Shown piece after piece: positions 54,122 to 62,188 of a DNA stretch of 64,000 bases. The DNA lies in the NCBI RefSeq assembly GCF_001636345.1, contig NZ_KV440945.1, positions 3,181,354 to 3,245,353 on the forward strand, in the 5' to 3' direction. Below the pieces are notes generated by a model. That model saw only the letters and a list, made by a program, of their open reading frames with translations. It did not search any database and was not told the origin of the DNA. The DNA comes from Cytobacillus gottheilii. GTDB lineage: Bacteria; Bacillota; Bacilli; Bacillales; Cytobacillaceae. Position numbers and translations under genes: made by a program. Within the stretch, counting starts at the first letter, position 1. Every line of letters begins with the position of its first letter.

Positions 54122-55027
54122 TTATTCTACTGTATTTTTTAACGTCCCAATTCCTTCAATCTCAATTTCAACTGTATCACCCTTCTTTAAGAAACGAGGC
54201 GGTTTAAACCCTTTTCCGACACCGGCCGGCGTTCCTGTTGCGATCAAATCGCCAGGCTCAAGTGTCATCCCGGATGAAAGAACCGAAATAATTTCATCTA
54301 GCGGGAAAATCAGCTGATCTGTAGTGGAATCCTGCCTAACTTCTCCGTTTACACGAGTTTGAATCCTCAATTTAGATGGATCTTCCACATAAGATGCTGG
54401 AACAATCCAAGGACCGACAGGACAGGTGCTATCCAGACTCTTGCCTAAGAAAAACTGTTTATGCTGCTTTTGAAGATCCCTTGCTGTAACATCATTGATA
54501 ATGGTGTATCCAAACACATAATCCATTGCTTCTTCTCTGGGAATTGCTCTTCCTTTTTTCCCAATCACAATAGCAAGTTCTCCTTCATAATCCAGCTCAG
54601 ACGTTACCGATTCGTGCGCTTCAATTAGTTGCTCATGGCCAATGACTGTTGTTGGTGCTTTTGTAAACACCATGATATGCTCTGGGATATCATCCTTACT
54701 TCCCAATTCAATTGCATGCTCTGCATAATTTTTGCCGATACAAAATACATTTTTTAGCGGTCTTGGGATTGGGGCAAGCAGTTGCATTTCTTTAACTTCA
54801 TATATGGCTTCCCTTGCTTTTTCCTCATTGGCTTCTGCCCACTCTGTTAATTTCTCAATATCATTTACAATTTGATTTCCGGTCTTAATACAGTCCAAAA
54901 GTGTCTCTGGAAAATGGTCTTGTCCGCTTAATTCAGCAGCTTTAGTCAGATCTAGTACAAAATGTTCGTCTTCCATTAAAACGCCTGCTAAGATTTGATT
55001 CTCTTTTTTAAAGGTAAGTAGCTTCAT
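54122..55027 (-). CDS. yisK: YisK, fumarylacetoacetate hydrolase family protein
   Basis: A 301-residue FAH-family enzyme. The metal-binding and catalytic elements are visible: FCIGKNYAEHAIELG, the ExE site in ELDYEGELAIVIGKKGR, INDVTARDLQ, GKSLDSTCPVGPW and GDLIATGTPAGVG. B. subtilis YisK is reported to decarboxylate oxaloacetate and to affect cell elongation with Mbl; this role is inferred here from orthology. AGGAG lies before the ATG at 55027. It follows the DUF418 gene by ten bases and probably shares its transcript. Confidence 0.9.
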   Translation of the reverse strand: MKLLTFKKENQILAGVLMEDEHFVLDLTKAAELSGQDHFPETLLDCIKTGNQIVNDIEKLTEWAEANEEKAREAIYEVKEMQLLAPIPRPLKNVFCIGKNYAEHAIELGSKDDIPEHIMVFTKAPTTVIGHEQLIEAHESVTSELDYEGELAIVIGKKGRAIPREEAMDYVFGYTIINDVTARDLQKQHKQFFLGKSLDSTCPVGPWIVPASYVEDPSKLRIQTRVNGEVRQDSTTDQLIFPLDEIISVLSSGMTLEPGDLIATGTPAGVGKGFKPPRFLKKGDTVEIEIEGIGTLKNTVE

Positions 55028-55037
55028 AATGTCACTC

Positions 55038-56204
55038 CTATTTTTTCATTTTTGGAATTTCCCAGTACGTGAATGATCTCCATACCCATTCAACAGGACC
55101 ATACAAAAACCTTTTAGCATAAAACCTGCTAAACAACAGCTGGATGAAAAAAATAATGATTACGAGCACAGTGCCTGTCACTACGGATATCTCGCCAAAT
55201 AATCCAAAACCATAACCATAAAAAAGAATACTGCATAGCAAAGATTGAAACAAATAATTGCTTAAAGACATTTTGCCTATATAAGCCAGCGGTTTTAAAA
55301 GTTTAAGCAAATGCATGTTGCCAACTGCCCAGGCAATAAAACTTCCGTATGCAACCGCCAGCAATGGTCCGCCAAACGTATCCTGAACATAATCAAGAGC
55401 CAATGATCCATTCATGATGTAAGGAAGAAGTTTTATAAGCAGACCAAGAATGAAAGTAATGATGGCCATATTTCGAAATAATGATCGCCGCTGACCCGCA
55501 TTCTCAAGAAATTTCAGCTTTGCCGCACCTCCGCCAATAAGGAATAATGGCAAAATGGAAATGAGCATTACCGGAAATCCGCCTACATTATTTGCATACC
55601 AATCTTCTATTCTTTCAGCAGTTATTTCTGTGAAAGTACCTGTATGATACACTGCCGCTGCATCTTCGGCTAAGCTGTTATCATACATTGTAAGATCATC
55701 CGGCGGGAAGATTAATTCAGCAGCAAATAATAAGAGACAAAGAAGCAGATTCGGAATAATATAAATGACCAAACCTGTAATAAGCATGCTTTTTCCATTT
55801 ATTTTGACAAATAAAAGAAAGATAAAGGCCAAAATTGCGTACATTGCCAAAATATCCCCAAACCATAGAAAAAAGGCGTGTCCTAAACCCAATAACAACA
55901 AAAACGAAAACCTTCTTACCGCAATGACATTGAAAGACAATTCCTTCTTTAATACCCTCTCCCTCAGCATGATTACACTGTAGCCAAAAAGGAGAGCAAA
56001 TAAAGGATAGAAGCTTGCTTGCACAAGAACATCAATCACACCGTAAACGGTTTGATCGCTTCTGTCTGTCCACCAGCTGAGCGGATCAATATAGAGAAAT
56101 GGCGAATGAAAAGAGAGCATATTGACGAGAAAGATGCCTAATATCGCAAAACCCCTCATAATATCCAATGATATAATTCTTTCTTTTTCTGTAACTGAAC
56201 TCAT
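55038..56204 (-). CDS. DUF418 family integral membrane protein
   Basis: A 388-residue polytopic membrane protein with about ten segments. The start RIISLDIMRGFAILGIFLVNM is the signature of the DUF418/YeiB family, distantly related to acyltransferase-3-type membrane proteins, and the C-terminal half has the DUF418 pattern GKMSLSNYLFQSLL and GPVEWVWRSFTYW. Function unknown; transport or acyl transfer has been suggested for relatives. GGGAGATAGGG precedes the ATG. It lies upstream of yisK, most likely in one operon, and is divergent from gerPA. Confidence 0.85.
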   Translation of the reverse strand: MSSVTEKERIISLDIMRGFAILGIFLVNMLSFHSPFLYIDPLSWWTDRSDQTVYGVIDVLVQASFYPLFALLFGYSVIMLRERVLKKELSFNVIAVRRFSFLLLLGLGHAFFLWFGDILAMYAILAFIFLLFVKINGKSMLITGLVIYIIPNLLLCLLLFAAELIFPPDDLTMYDNSLAEDAAAVYHTGTFTEITAERIEDWYANNVGGFPVMLISILPLFLIGGGAAKLKFLENAGQRRSLFRNMAIITFILGLLIKLLPYIMNGSLALDYVQDTFGGPLLAVAYGSFIAWAVGNMHLLKLLKPLAYIGKMSLSNYLFQSLLCSILFYGYGFGLFGEISVVTGTVLVIIIFFIQLLFSRFYAKRFLYGPVEWVWRSFTYWEIPKMKK

Positions 56205-56298
56205 CCCTATCTCCCTTCATGTTATATCTCCATTCATCATAGAAGATTTTGGATATGTTTGTCTATTACAAAACAAATAAAATTTAGGCGAATGTATC

Positions 56299-56325
56299 AC
56301 ACAATATACTCTGACACATAGGATG
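56299..56325 (+). promoter_or_regulatory. Possible sigma-K promoter of gerPA
   Basis: CATAGGATG (56317-56325) resembles the sigma-K -10 consensus (CATAnnnTA) and an AC pair at 56299-56300 lies 16 bp upstream, as for a sigma-K -35. It is about 60 bases before gerPA. The gerP operon is expressed late in the mother cell in other Bacillus. Confidence 0.5.
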
Positions 56326-56386
56326 ATATTATTAACTACCCGCCTACTTTCTTAAGGCGGAGAAAAACAATTAAAGGGTGTCTTAT

Positions 56387-56608
56387 ATGCCAGCAATAGT
56401 CGGTGTTGTGCAAGTCATTTCGGTTGGAAGCAGTTCTATCTTTAATATAGGGGACGTCTACAAAATGATGCCCATTTCTACAGCTAAAACTTTTTCCGGA
56501 TCAGGCTCTTTTAACACCGGAGACGGTTTAAAGGTCACCAATCATTATAGTACAACAAACACCTATGATTCCGATGGCATCGATCAGGCAAATATAATGA
56601 ATTTATAA
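56387..56608 (+). CDS. gerPA: Spore germination protein GerPA
   Basis: First gene of the gerP operon. A 73-residue spore protein with the GerPA/GerPF start MPAIVGVVQV, then GSSSIFNIGDVYKM and GSGSFNTGDG. The GerP proteins act in the inner coat and are needed for normal permeability of the coat to germinants. The start ATG at 56387 is behind AAAGGG; a GTG nine bases earlier is less likely, given homologues. GerPA and GerPF share sequence, as seen between the first and last genes here. Confidence 0.93.
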   Translation: MPAIVGVVQVISVGSSSIFNIGDVYKMMPISTAKTFSGSGSFNTGDGLKVTNHYSTTNTYDSDGIDQANIMNL

Positions 56609-56625
56609 AGTAATAGGTGATGATG

Positions 56626-56865
56626 ATGAATTTTTATATTCAACAATCCATACACATTAATATGATAAAAATCGGAGGAGTTTCAAACTCTTCTGTCCTG
56701 CAGATTGGCAGTGCAGGGATTATTAAGCCCGCTTCCTACTTGTATAATACAGGCGGCTTTACAGAGCCTGCCCCAGAAGTGATTGGTGAGGTTGAAAATA
56801 TGCCAGTCACGGATACTTTAATAAATTCACCAGCTGTCCCTCTTGTCGCTCCTTCTAATGCTTAA
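56626..56865 (+). CDS. gerPB: Spore germination protein GerPB
   Basis: A 79-residue coat protein with NFYIQQSIHIN at the start and VSNSSVLQIGSAGIIK, followed by YNTGGF. Four possible starts occur in a row (GTG then three ATG) inside AGGTGATGATGATG; the last ATG gives the homologous start MNFYI and is chosen, although one or two codons more are possible. It lies 17 bases after gerPA in the operon. The C-terminal half is acidic and proline-rich (EPAPEV, PAVPLVAPS). Confidence 0.9.
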   Translation: MNFYIQQSIHINMIKIGGVSNSSVLQIGSAGIIKPASYLYNTGGFTEPAPEVIGEVENMPVTDTLINSPAVPLVAPSNA

Positions 56866-56921
56866 GGCCACATTACATGCTGCAGCTTCCATTAAAATTT
56901 TTTAGAAATGAGGTGGAGCCG

Positions 56922-57554
56922 TTGAGCCAAGATCTTTATTCCTATCTGCAGGGTTTGCAAGGCTATATTCAAACGCTCGAAAAGCGGATCTCCAAACTTG
57001 AGAAAAAAGTTGCGGAGCTTGAAGATGAAACACGTCAGCTGCAAAACCGCCCACCTGTGCATATTGATACTATTGAATATAAGTTTGACCAATTAAAGGT
57101 GGAAACATTGGAAGGAACGTTGAATATCGGATTAAACCCGACAGATCTGCAGGAACAGATTGAAGAATTTGCAATCGATAACAAGGATGTTTATGCACCT
57201 AATATTAAAGACACCTACGCTCCTCCTTCTCCAAAAGATTTTATGTATCATAGCATGGGCGTGGAAAATGAAATGTATCGCTATTTAGAACAAGACCTCC
57301 CAGAAGTGATTGAAGACGTTCAAGCCGAAACAAATATTTCATTAGATGAATCCTACATCAATTTTATTAAGGAAGACATTTTGAAACAGCTGCCGAAACG
57401 GATTGACTATTACTTAAAAAAGGAACACGCAGCGATTGCTGAAGAAGAACTGCAAGATCATGTAACCAGTATGCTAAAACAAGAAATTCGTAATGGTGTC
57501 TCCATTTTTGCCAATAACTTGCCCGAAAATATGAGAGGAGAGAAAAGAGAATGA
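56922..57554 (+). CDS. gerPC: Spore germination protein GerPC
   Basis: The largest GerP protein, 210 residues, with an N-terminal coiled coil (about residues 8-45: QGYIQTLEKRISKLEKKVAEL), a middle region rich in the VYAPNIKDTYAPPSPK type of repeat, and an acidic C-terminal half. The start is the TTG at 56922, behind GAGGTGG; the frame is open further upstream to 56877 without a ribosome site. It resembles the B. subtilis protein in length (about 205 residues). Its stop overlaps the gerPD start (ATGA). Confidence 0.9.
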   Translation: MSQDLYSYLQGLQGYIQTLEKRISKLEKKVAELEDETRQLQNRPPVHIDTIEYKFDQLKVETLEGTLNIGLNPTDLQEQIEEFAIDNKDVYAPNIKDTYAPPSPKDFMYHSMGVENEMYRYLEQDLPEVIEDVQAETNISLDESYINFIKEDILKQLPKRIDYYLKKEHAAIAEEELQDHVTSMLKQEIRNGVSIFANNLPENMRGEKRE

Positions 57555-57727
57555 TCTTTCAAGTCTATAATCGGAATTTAAACGTTGGAAATATTAGAGT
57601 AATTGGTGTTTCCAGCTCCTCCATTTTATTGGTTGGTGACGCTGAAACTATACAGCTGGCATCTACTTTTGATACTCCGGCTGAATCATTAATTATCGGG
57701 CCGTTTGTGCCTTTATCGCCGGAGTAA
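57551..57727 (+). CDS. gerPD: Spore germination protein GerPD
   Basis: A 58-residue protein starting MIFQVYNRNLNVGNIRV and containing VSSSSILLVGDAETI, the repeated GerP core also seen in GerPA, PB, PE and PF. It overlaps gerPC by four bases (ATGA) and has AGGAG upstream. It ends four bases before gerPE. The small size is usual for the family. Confidence 0.9.
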   Translation: MIFQVYNRNLNVGNIRVIGVSSSSILLVGDAETIQLASTFDTPAESLIIGPFVPLSPE

Positions 57728-57731
57728 GCTT

Positions 57732-58130
57732 ATGCTGCAAAGAACATCCATAGTAGATCATATCCGTATAAATACACTATCCTTTTCTTCCATTTTTGAA
57801 ATTGGTGATGTTTCATATATTCAAGGGTTTTCACGGGCAATTGCCAATCAGCGGCAAAAACCGCTTTTCCGAAGTGATGAAGGCAGTTTTAGAAGATATC
57901 CAATCTTTAGAGAACCCATTCCTCTGCCTTCCATTGATGAAGCAGTCACAATGGAGGTTACACAATTAAATCCTGGCATTAAAGTTCATGATATTGATGT
58001 TCTTGGGGCATCCTCATCTTCGATCGTACAGCTCGGGAACACCAAAAAAATATTCATGGAATCAAGAATTAAACATATTCGCCACGTTACCTCAAACGGT
58101 AATCCGCAGAATTCGGATGTAAACAGTTAA
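57732..58130 (+). CDS. gerPE: Spore germination protein GerPE
   Basis: A 132-residue spore protein. The start ATG at 57732 (MLQRTSIVDHIRINTL) lies behind CGGAG, which itself overlaps the gerPD stop. The GerP core occurs twice (SFSSIFEIGDVSYI and ASSSSIVQLGNTKKI), with an insert in between that contains a basic, proline-rich stretch. It lies in the middle of a tightly packed operon. Confidence 0.9.
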   Translation: MLQRTSIVDHIRINTLSFSSIFEIGDVSYIQGFSRAIANQRQKPLFRSDEGSFRRYPIFREPIPLPSIDEAVTMEVTQLNPGIKVHDIDVLGASSSSIVQLGNTKKIFMESRIKHIRHVTSNGNPQNSDVNS

Positions 58131-58164
58131 CAAAAATAAATTCATATATTCAGGAGGTTGCCAC

Positions 58165-58383
58165 ATGCCAGCCATCGTAGGTCCTGTGCAGGTTGTTAAT
58201 AACTCTGATGGAATTGTACAATTTGGAGACTCATTGATCATTTCTCCAAAAAGCACAGGTAAATCAAATTCGGGTTCAGGCGCAGCTAATACAGGCGCTT
58301 TTGTTGTCACAAATAATGGTTTAAGTGCAAGCAATGTGCTTGATACCAACCTAGTTGACCAGCCAATGATAGGAAATAATTAA
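58165..58383 (+). CDS. gerPF: Spore germination protein GerPF
   Basis: A 72-residue protein, the last gene of the gerP operon, with MPAIVGPVQVV at the start, IVQFGDSLIISPKS and SGSGAANTGAFVV, clearly related to GerPA. AGGAGG precedes the ATG; a terminator follows. Unlike in B. subtilis, addA lies right next to it, with no sbcD/sbcC or hlpB (yisB) between them. Confidence 0.94.
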   Translation: MPAIVGPVQVVNNSDGIVQFGDSLIISPKSTGKSNSGSGAANTGAFVVTNNGLSASNVLDTNLVDQPMIGNN

Positions 58384-58398
58384 TACAGAAACTTAAAA

Positions 58399-58436
58399 AA
58401 AGCCGGCAATCGAAAGTTTATCGAGCCGGCTTCTTT
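58399..58436. terminator. Terminator between gerPF and addA
   Basis: A GC-rich 8-bp stem (58399-58407 with 58425-58432) with an inner TCGA pair, then TTCTTTT on the plus strand and an A run on the other side. It lies between the convergent gerPF and addA. Confidence 0.8.
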
Positions 58437-58447
58437 TCATATCATAT

Positions 58448-61400
58448 TTATAGTTTAATCGTAAATCGGCCATCAAATAAATATAAATACCTCTCATTGA
58501 CCTTCCGATTCCATATATGTTCTATGGCAGTTGTATATAAATTAAGTTGTGTTTCATAACGTTTGGCAAGCTCGATGATTGCTTGTTCCTGACCGCCTGG
58601 GAATCGCCCATCAACAGCGTCTGATTTATAATCTACCAACACAAGACCCTCTTCATCCTCAAATAAACAATCGACAATTCCCTGTACGATGACGTTTTCG
58701 TCACTAGCGTCCCAGTTCGGATATACCTCACTAGCAGGAAGGGCAAGACTAAACGGAACTTCCCTGTAAATGTTTCTAGCCTGCTGCATCCTTTGCGCAA
58801 TATCACTATCAAAAAAAGGCAAAACCTGCTCTGGATCAATTCCGTCACTCTGTTCGGCTGTCAAAAGTTCTCTTTGCACGAGATCATCTATTAAAACGTG
58901 AATACTTTGAATGGTCGGTTTTGTCCTTAAATCTATATGCTGCATCAGCATATGCATGGCCGTGCCTCGTTCAGCAGGCGACAGCTTTTTCTCCTGCATG
59001 AATTTTGGACGGTTAAAAATCGGTTTGCTAAGCTTGCGGACAAGTTCGATTCCGCTTTCCTCAGCAGCAAAAATTTCCTTCTGACGCTTAATTTCCGAAA
59101 CAGATTGCTTGGATCTATGCTGTGCAGCTTCTTTGTATTCATAAGTCCAGTCCAGCTGTGCCTGAAGCTGCTCCTTATATGGCGATTGGATCGGTACCCG
59201 CCTTTTTGCATACACATCATCAAGAAAGGAATCTCCCTCATCCGTTTCATTTTCCCCAAGAATAACGACCTCGGACTGATTGATCACATCAATTTTCCAG
59301 CTTGAAGGATGCTTCAGCAGCTCTTCAGATACAGCGTCAACGTGTTTTAGCGGACCGCTATCTCGATGTCTGACAATTGCCGGAGCAATCCAGTCCATAT
59401 ATCCTAAGGCTGCAGCACGGTTATACTCACTTAACAGCCAATCTCCGACTGAAGCAGCCTGCTGCCAAACCTTTATTTTCTTCTCTGCATTTTTAACTGA
59501 GGCAATCAAATAAAGCTTTTCTTTTGCACGTGTTAATGCCACATATAAAACACGCATTTCTTCAGCAAGCATCTCCATCTTCTTTTTCCTCTTTAGTGCG
59601 AGCTGCGGCAATGATGGGTAGGTAATGCGTTTTTCCGCATGAACATATTTAGCTGCAAAACCATAATCCTTATCAAATAGGTATGATTTCTTAAGATCCA
59701 TTGTATTAAAATTGCGCGCTAGTCCAGCGATAAACACAAATGGGAATTCGAGTCCTTTACTGCTGTGAATGGTCATAATGCGGACAACATCCTCTTGTTC
59801 TCCCAACGCTCTGGCCGCACCTAAATCATCGCCTCTTTCGCGCATTCTATCAATAAATCTCAAGAAGCGGAAAAGTCCTCTAAAAGAGGTAGCTTCATAT
59901 TGACGGGCACGATCATAGAGCGCGCGAAGATTTGCCTGGCGCTGCTTCCCGCCTGGCATCCCACCTACAAAGTCGTAAAACCTTGTTTCACGGTACAAAT
60001 GCCAGACCAGGTCGGACAATGATCCTTGCCGGGCCATGGTTCTCCAGCCTGTTAATTTTTCTAGAAAAGGAGCGGCCTTTTCATATAATTCTTCCAATTC
60101 ACCAGCAGGTTTTTGAAGACAGATTGCGGTTAACGCTTCATAAAAAGACCCTTTTTTATGATGTATCCTAATCTTCGCAAGCTCTCCTTCTGTTAATCGG
60201 ACGATAGGGGAACGCAGCACGGCAGCAAGCGGAATATCCTGGTATGGATTATCAATTACTTTTAAAAGAGACATCATAATCGATACTTCTGTTGCTTCAA
60301 AATAACCTGATGATAAATTCGCATATACAGGAATTCCCTGCTGCTTGAACTCTTCCATGATTTGCGGAGCCCATGTCATTGAACGCAGTAAAATAACTAT
60401 GTCACGGTACATAGCTGGACGATTTGCCTTCAGCTTGGGATTGTACACCTCTTTGCGATTTTCAATTAGGTCTTTGATTTTTGCCGCCATATATCTGGCT
60501 TCTACTTGTGATTGTGCGAGCTCAGCCTGATCAAATGCATCTTCTTCCGTTTCAGTCGGCTCATCACTTCCGGATTCCATATCAATAAGAGCTACCTCAA
60601 TTGGATGTTCCTCATCTGTTGGGTAAGGAGCACCATTCACAAGCTCTGCATCCTCGTCGTATTCAATTTCGCCGACTTTTTCACCCATAATCTGCTTGAA
60701 GATATAGTTGGTTCCATCCAGCACTTCTTTTCTGCTTCTAAAATTCCGCGCTAAATCAATCCTTAAGCCGCTTCCTTCTCCAGCAGACAGAAACCGATTA
60801 TATTTTGTCAAAAACAGGTTAGGTTCTGCCAGCCTAAAACGATAGATTGATTGTTTTACATCTCCGACCATAAACAGGTTGCCTTCTTGCTCAGAATCTT
60901 TTGTCACAAGCTGAAGGATTGCTTCCTGCACCATGTTTGTGTCCTGATATTCATCTACTAATACTTCTTTAAATTGCTTTCGGTATGCTAAGGCAGCGTT
61001 CGAGGGCTGCAGTCTTCCTGCCTCATCCTTCACAGCTAATATTCGAAGGCAGTAATGTTCCAGATCCGCAAAATCTACGATTCCTTTTTCTGCTTTTACT
61101 AAGGTAAAGCGCTCTTCAAACTGTTTGACGAGATACGTCAGAAGCTCCATATGATGCTTCATTTCACGAATATCCTTTAAGAAGCTTTCAGGTCTTCTGG
61201 AGAATAGCTCACTCTGAAGATCCTGCAGGATTTTCTTGGTTTTATCTCTTAGCTTTTTCGCTTGATCCACTAATGCTGCGTCATACTCATCGCCTTTAAC
61301 CGTTTTGGCACGGCCAAATTTCCAGGAGTTCATCGCCTCATAAAGAGTGGCCCATGAATCATTTTTTGCGGCAATCAGCATATCAACCACTTGAATATCA

Positions 61401-62188
61401 TCAATAAAATTTTCCGCCATCGGAGCTGGTCCTCCTGGCTCCTTGGCTAATTTCAGCGCCTGTTCCAGCATTTTTTTAGCGCCATTCAGCTGCAGTTCAA
61501 TGTCCTGCAGCAAAAAGTGCGTGAAAGGCAAATCCTCTATGACTGCATCTTCTTCCATGCTATACATGTCAACAATTGAATTCAGATAGGATTCTGGCGA
61601 AGGATTGGCCATAGCAAAATCGTATAAATGACGAATGATATCCTGCAGTCCTGTATCACTCCGGTCGTTGGAGTAAATATCGACAAGCTCAAAAAACTGC
61701 TCGTTTCCTTCCTTGCCATATTCATCTTCGAACAGTTCTTCGAGCACTTCATCTCTTAACAGCTGTGCTTCCGTTTCATCTGCAATCCGAAATCCAGGAT
61801 CAATATCAATTTCATAATAGTTCTTACGAATTGTATCCAAGCAAAAGGAATGCAAAGTAGAAATGGATGCTTTATTTAGCGTGCTAATCTGTTTTCTTAA
61901 GTGAAGAGAAGCAGGATCAGCCGTAATTGCCTTTTCAAGTGCTTCTCCGATTCGGTGTCTCATTTCTGCTGCTGATGCATTTGTAAACGTAACCACCAGG
62001 AGTTCATCCACATTTAGCGGTTCATTCTCATCAAGGATTTTATTGATGATTCGTTCTACAAGGACAGCCGTTTTCCCCGACCCGGCAGCCGCTGCAACGA
62101 GAATATCCTTGCCCTTTGCCATAATGGCTTTCCATTGATCATCCGTCCAGGTCGCTTCAGCTGGTTTAGGCGGTATCATTGTTTTCAT
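58448..62188 (-). CDS. addA: Helicase-exonuclease AddA (RexA)
   Basis: Large subunit of the AddAB double-strand-break repair enzyme: a superfamily 1A helicase with a C-terminal nuclease domain. The 1246-residue protein has Walker A AAAGSGKTAVLVERI near residue 35, DEYQDTN (Walker B), VGDVKQSIYRFR, TIHSSKGLEF and LTRAKEKLYL (helicase motifs), and the nuclease motif LVLVDYKSDAV near the C-terminus. The ATG at 62188 lies nine bases after AAGGAGG and 23 bases inside the end of addB, so the two are translationally coupled. A longer frame (to 62218) is less likely. Confidence 0.96.
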   Translation of the reverse strand: MKTMIPPKPAEATWTDDQWKAIMAKGKDILVAAAAGSGKTAVLVERIINKILDENEPLNVDELLVVTFTNASAAEMRHRIGEALEKAITADPASLHLRKQISTLNKASISTLHSFCLDTIRKNYYEIDIDPGFRIADETEAQLLRDEVLEELFEDEYGKEGNEQFFELVDIYSNDRSDTGLQDIIRHLYDFAMANPSPESYLNSIVDMYSMEEDAVIEDLPFTHFLLQDIELQLNGAKKMLEQALKLAKEPGGPAPMAENFIDDIQVVDMLIAAKNDSWATLYEAMNSWKFGRAKTVKGDEYDAALVDQAKKLRDKTKKILQDLQSELFSRRPESFLKDIREMKHHMELLTYLVKQFEERFTLVKAEKGIVDFADLEHYCLRILAVKDEAGRLQPSNAALAYRKQFKEVLVDEYQDTNMVQEAILQLVTKDSEQEGNLFMVGDVKQSIYRFRLAEPNLFLTKYNRFLSAGEGSGLRIDLARNFRSRKEVLDGTNYIFKQIMGEKVGEIEYDEDAELVNGAPYPTDEEHPIEVALIDMESGSDEPTETEEDAFDQAELAQSQVEARYMAAKIKDLIENRKEVYNPKLKANRPAMYRDIVILLRSMTWAPQIMEEFKQQGIPVYANLSSGYFEATEVSIMMSLLKVIDNPYQDIPLAAVLRSPIVRLTEGELAKIRIHHKKGSFYEALTAICLQKPAGELEELYEKAAPFLEKLTGWRTMARQGSLSDLVWHLYRETRFYDFVGGMPGGKQRQANLRALYDRARQYEATSFRGLFRFLRFIDRMRERGDDLGAARALGEQEDVVRIMTIHSSKGLEFPFVFIAGLARNFNTMDLKKSYLFDKDYGFAAKYVHAEKRITYPSLPQLALKRKKKMEMLAEEMRVLYVALTRAKEKLYLIASVKNAEKKIKVWQQAASVGDWLLSEYNRAAALGYMDWIAPAIVRHRDSGPLKHVDAVSEELLKHPSSWKIDVINQSEVVILGENETDEGDSFLDDVYAKRRVPIQSPYKEQLQAQLDWTYEYKEAAQHRSKQSVSEIKRQKEIFAAEESGIELVRKLSKPIFNRPKFMQEKKLSPAERGTAMHMLMQHIDLRTKPTIQSIHVLIDDLVQRELLTAEQSDGIDPEQVLPFFDSDIAQRMQQARNIYREVPFSLALPASEVYPNWDASDENVIVQGIVDCLFEDEEGLVLVDYKSDAVDGRFPGGQEQAIIELAKRYETQLNLYTTAIEHIWNRKVNERYLYLFDGRFTIKL

